Part shown: positions 53,279 to 57,048 of the stretch, piece after piece
Numbering within the stretch: position 1 is the stretch's first letter
Layout of the letters: every line of letters begins with the position of its first letter
Source: Oscillospiraceae bacterium
GTDB lineage: Bacteria; Bacillota; Clostridia; Saccharofermentanales; Fastidiosipilaceae
Length of the DNA: 57,048 bases
Direction: 5' to 3'
Assembly: GCA_028704415.1 (NCBI GenBank)
Contig: JAQWFM010000006.1
Span: forward strand, 1-57,048
Notes under the pieces: generated by a model
What the model was told of the DNA's origin: nothing
Seen by the model: only the letters and a program-made list of their open reading frames with translations
Databases searched by the model: none
Made by a program: the position numbers and the translations under genes

Positions 53279-54457
53279 ATGAAACGGGTTCCCATGTATC
53301 AAGTCATAGCCCGGCAGCTAATCCAGGAACTTAAGCAGGGCCGCTATCAGCCCGGCATGCAGCTGCCCTCAGAGCAGGATATCTGTCTGCAATTCGCGGT
53401 CAGCCGCATCACGGCCCGCCACGCACTGGATATGCTGGAAAGCCAGGGCCTGATCAAAAAAGTTAAGGGTAAAGGCAGCCTGGTCTGCAGTCCGGTACAG
53501 CCGGATAGCGCGGCGCTCCCGGCACCGGGGCCGCCGGCGGACCAGATTAAAGCCAGGCCCCCACGGCTGATCGGCGTCATCGTGCCGGACTACAGCGAAT
53601 ATTTTGGGCTGGAGACCATTCATGCCATTGAAGACAGTTGTCAAAAGCAGGGCTTTTATTGCGTCATTCAGCGCTCTCACGGCAGCATGGCGGCGGAAGA
53701 AACAGCAATCAGCAGTTTGAAGGCGCTGGGCGTGGCCGGCTTCATCATCATGCCGGTAAACGGTGAATACTATAATCCAAAGCTCATTCATCTCTTTTTA
53801 GATCACTTCCCGGTGGTCATCATTGACCGCCAGATCCGGGGATTCAACGCGCCTTATATTGGGACGGATAATGTTGCCGCCACTAAACAATTGATGGATC
53901 ATCTCTTCGTTCTGGGCCACCGTAAAATTGCGCTGGTCGCACCGCCTACGGCGCACACCAGTTCACTGGAGGAGCGGCAGCAGGCTTATCAGGATGCCTT
54001 TTGGGACCATCAGCTGATGACCAGGCCCAGCTGGTTTTTTACCGAAATGTGCTCGCCGCTGCCCAATTTGAGTTTTCAGGACTACGTTAAGTCAGACCTG
54101 AGTCACTTAAAAGAGTTTTTACTGCAGCATCCTGAAATCACCGCCGTCTTTGCGTCTGAGCATCTGGTAGCGCAACTGGTGCTGCAGGCAGCTGCTGCGG
54201 CAGGGCTGCGGGTGCCGCAGGACTTATCCGTAGCCTTTTTTGATGCCCCGGATGTGCTGGCCAGGAGCGGCAATTATACCTATATCAGACAAGATCAGCA
54301 GGCCATTGGGGCTGAGGCAGTGCGGCAGTTGCTGCTGTGCATCAACCGCAGTCGGCCGCCGGAAGCCAGCTCCGCTTTACTTATCCCCGGCCAGCTGATG
54401 ATAGGCCGCAGTACGGCGGCGCCCCGGCGGCCGGCCCCCGCCGGCGGAGCCGGCTAA
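53279..54457 (+). CDS. GntR-LacI hybrid transcriptional regulator (AraR type)
   Basis: A 392-residue repressor. The first ~70 residues are a GntR winged helix (YQVIARQLIQELKQGRYQPG, LPSEQDICLQFAVSRITARH, LESQGLIKKVKGKGSLV). From about residue 95 a LacI/periplasmic-binding-type sugar sensor follows (LIGVIVPDYSEYFG, VVIIDRQIRGFNAPYIGTDN, LGHRKIALVAPP, AVFASEHLVAQLVLQ, DLSVAFFDAPDVLA). The AraR layout is known for arabinose control in Bacillus, but ligand identity here is open. It lies 48 bases upstream of the GH125 gene on the same strand and likely controls it. Confidence 0.9.
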   Translation: MKRVPMYQVIARQLIQELKQGRYQPGMQLPSEQDICLQFAVSRITARHALDMLESQGLIKKVKGKGSLVCSPVQPDSAALPAPGPPADQIKARPPRLIGVIVPDYSEYFGLETIHAIEDSCQKQGFYCVIQRSHGSMAAEETAISSLKALGVAGFIIMPVNGEYYNPKLIHLFLDHFPVVIIDRQIRGFNAPYIGTDNVAATKQLMDHLFVLGHRKIALVAPPTAHTSSLEERQQAYQDAFWDHQLMTRPSWFFTEMCSPLPNLSFQDYVKSDLSHLKEFLLQHPEITAVFASEHLVAQLVLQAAAAAGLRVPQDLSVAFFDAPDVLARSGNYTYIRQDQQAIGAEAVRQLLLCINRSRPPEASSALLIPGQLMIGRSTAAPRRPAPAGGAG

Positions 54458-54505
54458 GCTTAAACTTACCCGTAAAAAATAATGCACGCTGAGAAAGGGA
54501 CTTTT

Positions 54506-55828
54506 ATGACTGAAAAAACAACCGTGTTTGACCCCGCACAGCTGACCCCGCTGCCTGAAGAATGGGCTGCAGCACTGGACCAGGCTATCCGGCCGGTGAA
54601 ACAAAAGCTTGTCGCCATGGGTAAGTCCGGACTGGCCGCCATGTTTGACACTTGTTACCGCAGCACCCTGGAGACGGCTACAGAAGCCGCCGCGGATGGC
54701 AGTTTCTTCATTTTAACCGGGGATATTCCGGCTATGTGGCTGCGCGATTCCTCCGCCCAGGTGCGCCATTACCTGGCAGCTGCACCGGCCCAACCATTTT
54801 TTGCCCGGCTGGTTAAAGGCGTTTTGCAGCGGCAGATGCACTGTATCCTGGCGGATCCCTACGCCAATGCTTTTAACCGGGAGCCAGACGGCAGCGGCTG
54901 GCAGGAAGATTTGACGGCTATGTCTCCGGCCGTCTGGGAACGCAAGTATGAAATCGATTCACTGTGCCACCCTTTCCACCTGGCCTGGAATTATTTTCAG
55001 GTAACCGGAGCAAACCCCCTGACTGAAACGGTTTTTCAACAGGCGCTGCAGCAGGTGCTGCGGGTCTGGCAGACTGAACAAGATCACAACCACTCCCCTT
55101 ATCAATTTCAACGGCTGTCCGGTCCGCCGTCTGATACCCTGCCGCATAACGGTCAGGGTAACCCCGTAAAGCCTGTCGGCATGACCTGGTCTGGCTTCAG
55201 GCCCAGTGACGATGCCTGTCAGTATGGTTATCTGATACCCTCTAATCTCTTTGCCGCTCAGGTACTGCAAGAATCTGCTGACATGCTCCGGTACGCCAAC
55301 GCGGAGCTGGCCGGCCGCTGCCTGGCCCTGCGGCAGCAAATCCTGACCGGAGTGCAAGCGCACGGCGTTTATCAGCATCCGGACTTTGGGCCCATCTATG
55401 CCTATGAAACAGATGGGCTGGGCCACTATAATCTGATGGACGACGCCAATGTCCCCAGTCTCCTGTCCCTGCCCTATCTGGGTATCTGTGACGCCCGGGA
55501 TGAGCTTTACCAAAACACCCGCCGTTTTGTCCTGAGCCGCCATAATCCGTATTATTTTGCCGGGACCGCAGCCCGGGGTGTGGGCAGCCCCCACACCCCG
55601 GGGCCTAATATCTGGCCCATAGCCCTTTGTGTGCAGGGGCTGACGACAAGCGACCGGGGTGAAGTCGAAGCCCTGCTGGACAGGCTGGAGCAGACGACGG
55701 CCGGGACCGGTCTGATGCATGAGTCCTTTAACTGCGACCAGCCTTCCGATTATACCCGGCCCTGGTTTGCCTGGGCCAACTCCATCTTTGCGGAACTGAT
55801 CCTGCATTATCTGACGCTTTCTGCCTGA
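54506..55828 (+). CDS. GH125 exo-alpha-1,6-mannosidase
   Basis: A 440-residue metal-independent mannosidase of family 125, with the (alpha/alpha)6 barrel. Marks are FILTGDIPAMWLRDSSAQVR, ILADPYANAFNREPDGSGWQ, WERKYEIDSLCHPFHLAW, MTWSGFRPSDDACQYGYLIP, LMDDANVPSLLSLPYL and the C-terminal HESFNCDQPSDYTRPWFAW. No signal peptide. ATG 54506 is chosen over 54482 because AAAGGGA lies just upstream of it. With GH38 this would remove alpha-1,6-linked mannose from mannan or N-glycan cores after uptake. Confidence 0.93.
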   Translation: MTEKTTVFDPAQLTPLPEEWAAALDQAIRPVKQKLVAMGKSGLAAMFDTCYRSTLETATEAAADGSFFILTGDIPAMWLRDSSAQVRHYLAAAPAQPFFARLVKGVLQRQMHCILADPYANAFNREPDGSGWQEDLTAMSPAVWERKYEIDSLCHPFHLAWNYFQVTGANPLTETVFQQALQQVLRVWQTEQDHNHSPYQFQRLSGPPSDTLPHNGQGNPVKPVGMTWSGFRPSDDACQYGYLIPSNLFAAQVLQESADMLRYANAELAGRCLALRQQILTGVQAHGVYQHPDFGPIYAYETDGLGHYNLMDDANVPSLLSLPYLGICDARDELYQNTRRFVLSRHNPYYFAGTAARGVGSPHTPGPNIWPIALCVQGLTTSDRGEVEALLDRLEQTTAGTGLMHESFNCDQPSDYTRPWFAWANSIFAELILHYLTLSA

Positions 55829-55851
55829 GTCGCGGTGAACCTGGAAGAGTG

Positions 55852-55870
55852 AAAACCGCTGGCGGTTTGA
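55852..55870. terminator. possible bidirectional terminator after GH125
   Basis: AAACCG (55853-55858) pairs with CGGTTT (55863-55868) around CTGG, with short A and T flanks on each side. It lies between the convergent GH125 and GH172 genes. Confidence 0.45.
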
Positions 55871-55874
55871 CCTG

Positions 55875-55898
55875 AGCCTGCGGCAGCTGCCGCAGGCT
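55875..55898. terminator. 10-bp perfect hairpin at the GH172 stop codon
   Basis: AGCCTGCGGC (55875-55884) pairs with GCCGCAGGCT (55889-55898) around AGCT. It touches the stop codon of the minus-strand gene. The plus-strand sequence after it is TAAATAAT, not a clear T run, so function is uncertain. Confidence 0.4.
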
Positions 55899-56983
55899 TA
55901 AATAATCTCCAGCTGGTCCGGACCGGGCAGCGGCGGGAAGGCTGCGGTCGGCAGGGTCTGATACCAAAAAGCCACTGAAGCCAGATCATCCTGCAGGGGC
56001 AGATAGCGACCGTCCTGACGCCAGCCCAGGGCCTGAATCGTCACCGCCAGTTTCCGCTTAAAGCGGACCGGATCCGTTATATGAAAGCGGTACAGACCAA
56101 AGCGGCGCTGGGACAAATACAGCTGGTCGGTTTTCAGGGTATAAAAGCCGCTGTAAGGCGTGCTGAATGCGGCGTAATGATCGTGCGTATGGGGGTCTTC
56201 AAAATTATAGGAGCCGCAGAAGTAATCTTCGGTTCCGGTCCCGCAAATAGTGGGGCAGGTTTCATCTTCATCCAGGTAAAACTTCATTTCACCTTCGCCC
56301 CACCAGCCGCTGTTATTAGAACCCCAGGCCAGGTAAGTCCCCACATAGTGGCCCGGCCCGGTCACGCCGTCCAGAATGGTATAAACCGACTTATATGGCA
56401 GCGGGTTGACCCGCCTGAACTGGGCGTGAAAATACGCCGCGTCCTCCGGAACCTCAGTTAGCACATAGTCGATCTGATAATAGTAAGTTACCGGCCTGGC
56501 GGCCTGATTCTCCAGTGTGATCCGGCAGTGTTTTTTAAACGGCATGGTCCAGTAGCAGTTAAAGGCACTGCCGGGATTAACACAGACCGGCAAGGCAGAT
56601 ATCTGGTTATATTGCTGCCAGCCGCTGCAGAAAAAATCGCCCACCGGCGCTTCCACGGACGGCTGGGGCTGCCCGTCCCAGTAAATTCTCAGGATGCAGC
56701 TGCGCCACTGCCCTGTAGGGGTGAGCCAGATATGCTGCAGGGCGCCGGGGCCGTCAATAGCGGCAAGGGTCAGCGTACTGCCCGCGGCGATTTCAGTGTA
56801 AGGATTGACTTTCCAGCCCCGGCCAAGATCCCGGGCCGCCCGGGCCGCCGAACCCTGCTCCAGGGTAGCCCGGGCCCCGCCGCCGGGGCGGCCGTCAGGG
56901 TTTTCCGGGCTGATGGAGTGGCTTTGCGCGTCTGACAGTCTAAAAAGCGTGTCCAGGCTGTTGCTGATCCCGTTAATTGCCAT
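55898..56983 (-). CDS. GH172 (DUF2961) glycoside hydrolase
   Basis: A 361-residue protein of the DUF2961 family, now GH172, whose studied members cleave fructo- or arabinofuranosides. Marks include ATLEQGSAARAARDLGRGWK, the APVGDFFCSGW segment, CYWTMPFKKHCRITLEN, SNNSGWWGEGEMKFYLDEDE and the conserved ICGTGTEDYFCGSYNF with candidate catalytic acidic residues; DPHTHDHYAAFSTPY follows. No signal peptide. AAGGAGAAACGCAAG precedes the ATG. It is convergent with GH125, and its upstream region leaves the window after about 65 bases. Confidence 0.9.
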   Translation of the reverse strand: MAINGISNSLDTLFRLSDAQSHSISPENPDGRPGGGARATLEQGSAARAARDLGRGWKVNPYTEIAAGSTLTLAAIDGPGALQHIWLTPTGQWRSCILRIYWDGQPQPSVEAPVGDFFCSGWQQYNQISALPVCVNPGSAFNCYWTMPFKKHCRITLENQAARPVTYYYQIDYVLTEVPEDAAYFHAQFRRVNPLPYKSVYTILDGVTGPGHYVGTYLAWGSNNSGWWGEGEMKFYLDEDETCPTICGTGTEDYFCGSYNFEDPHTHDHYAAFSTPYSGFYTLKTDQLYLSQRRFGLYRFHITDPVRFKRKLAVTIQALGWRQDGRYLPLQDDLASVAFWYQTLPTAAFPPLPGPDQLEII

Positions 56984-57048
56984 CTTGCGTTTCTCCTTAT
57001 CGTTGATAAATTACAGAGCCGTCCCCGCCCGGGCGGCGGCAGTTAACC

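Noticed and set aside
54959-55807. 282-codon open frame opposite GH125
   Set aside because: Shadow frame; the plus strand encodes an evident GH125 enzyme.

Overview
The window looks like a G+C-rich (roughly 60 percent by eye) chromosome of a Bacillota, most likely a gut-type member of the Clostridia. Grounds: strong AGGAGG-type ribosome binding sites, ECF-type vitamin uptake, a YveK/BY-kinase/PHP-phosphatase exopolysaccharide module, YesMN-type sensing, Lpl-type sugar ABC transporters, and the 'orphan SelD' selenium operon known mostly from Clostridia and Enterococcus. I cannot place it to genus. No rRNA, tRNA, CRISPR array, phage or IS element was seen.

Layout. 1-4.8 kb is housekeeping: the 5' part of hisS (minus), metK, then an operon of an ECF S component, coaBC and coaX (pantothenate uptake to coenzyme A). 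4.8-9.7 kb is an exopolysaccharide/cell-wall polymer module: a priming sugar transferase (minus), then an LCP ligase, chain-length regulator, tyrosine kinase and PHP-type phosphatase, closed by a 21-bp perfect hairpin.

9.7-22.1 kb is the most unusual region: an NHLM/NHLP-type peptide export locus. It holds a C39 peptidase-ABC transporter, a second ABC protein and a very short HlyD-like adaptor. Embedded with these are a partner-switching regulatory set (STAS protein, SpoIIE phosphatase fused to a HATPase domain, a GNAT-like protein) and two MalT-like LuxR regulators at the two ends. A strongly translated 97-aa protein with a Gly-Gly motif follows and is my candidate cargo. No peptide-modifying enzyme is present. 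Two genes are interrupted: the first LuxR regulator by an in-frame UAG, the second ABC gene by a frameshift at a G run.

22.3-30.6 kb (minus) is a compact six-gene operon for a selenium-dependent molybdenum hydroxylase: yedF, a cysteine desulfurase-like gene, DUF3343, selD, a YqeC-MocA-YqeB triple fusion, and a xanthine-dehydrogenase-like enzyme with fused Fe-S and molybdopterin domains. It has a clear promoter next to a structured, unexplained intergenic segment.

30.9-57 kb is carbohydrate catabolism: a GH106-like enzyme, AraC regulator, ThuA-like protein, serine beta-lactamase-fold hydrolase, a permuted GH3 enzyme, GH38 alpha-mannosidase, a binding protein with two permeases, an unrecognised 749-aa glycosidase-like protein, a YesMN-like two-component system, a GntR/LacI hybrid regulator, GH125 and GH172. 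GH38, GH125 and GH3 together suggest use of mannose-containing host or fungal glycans (inference).
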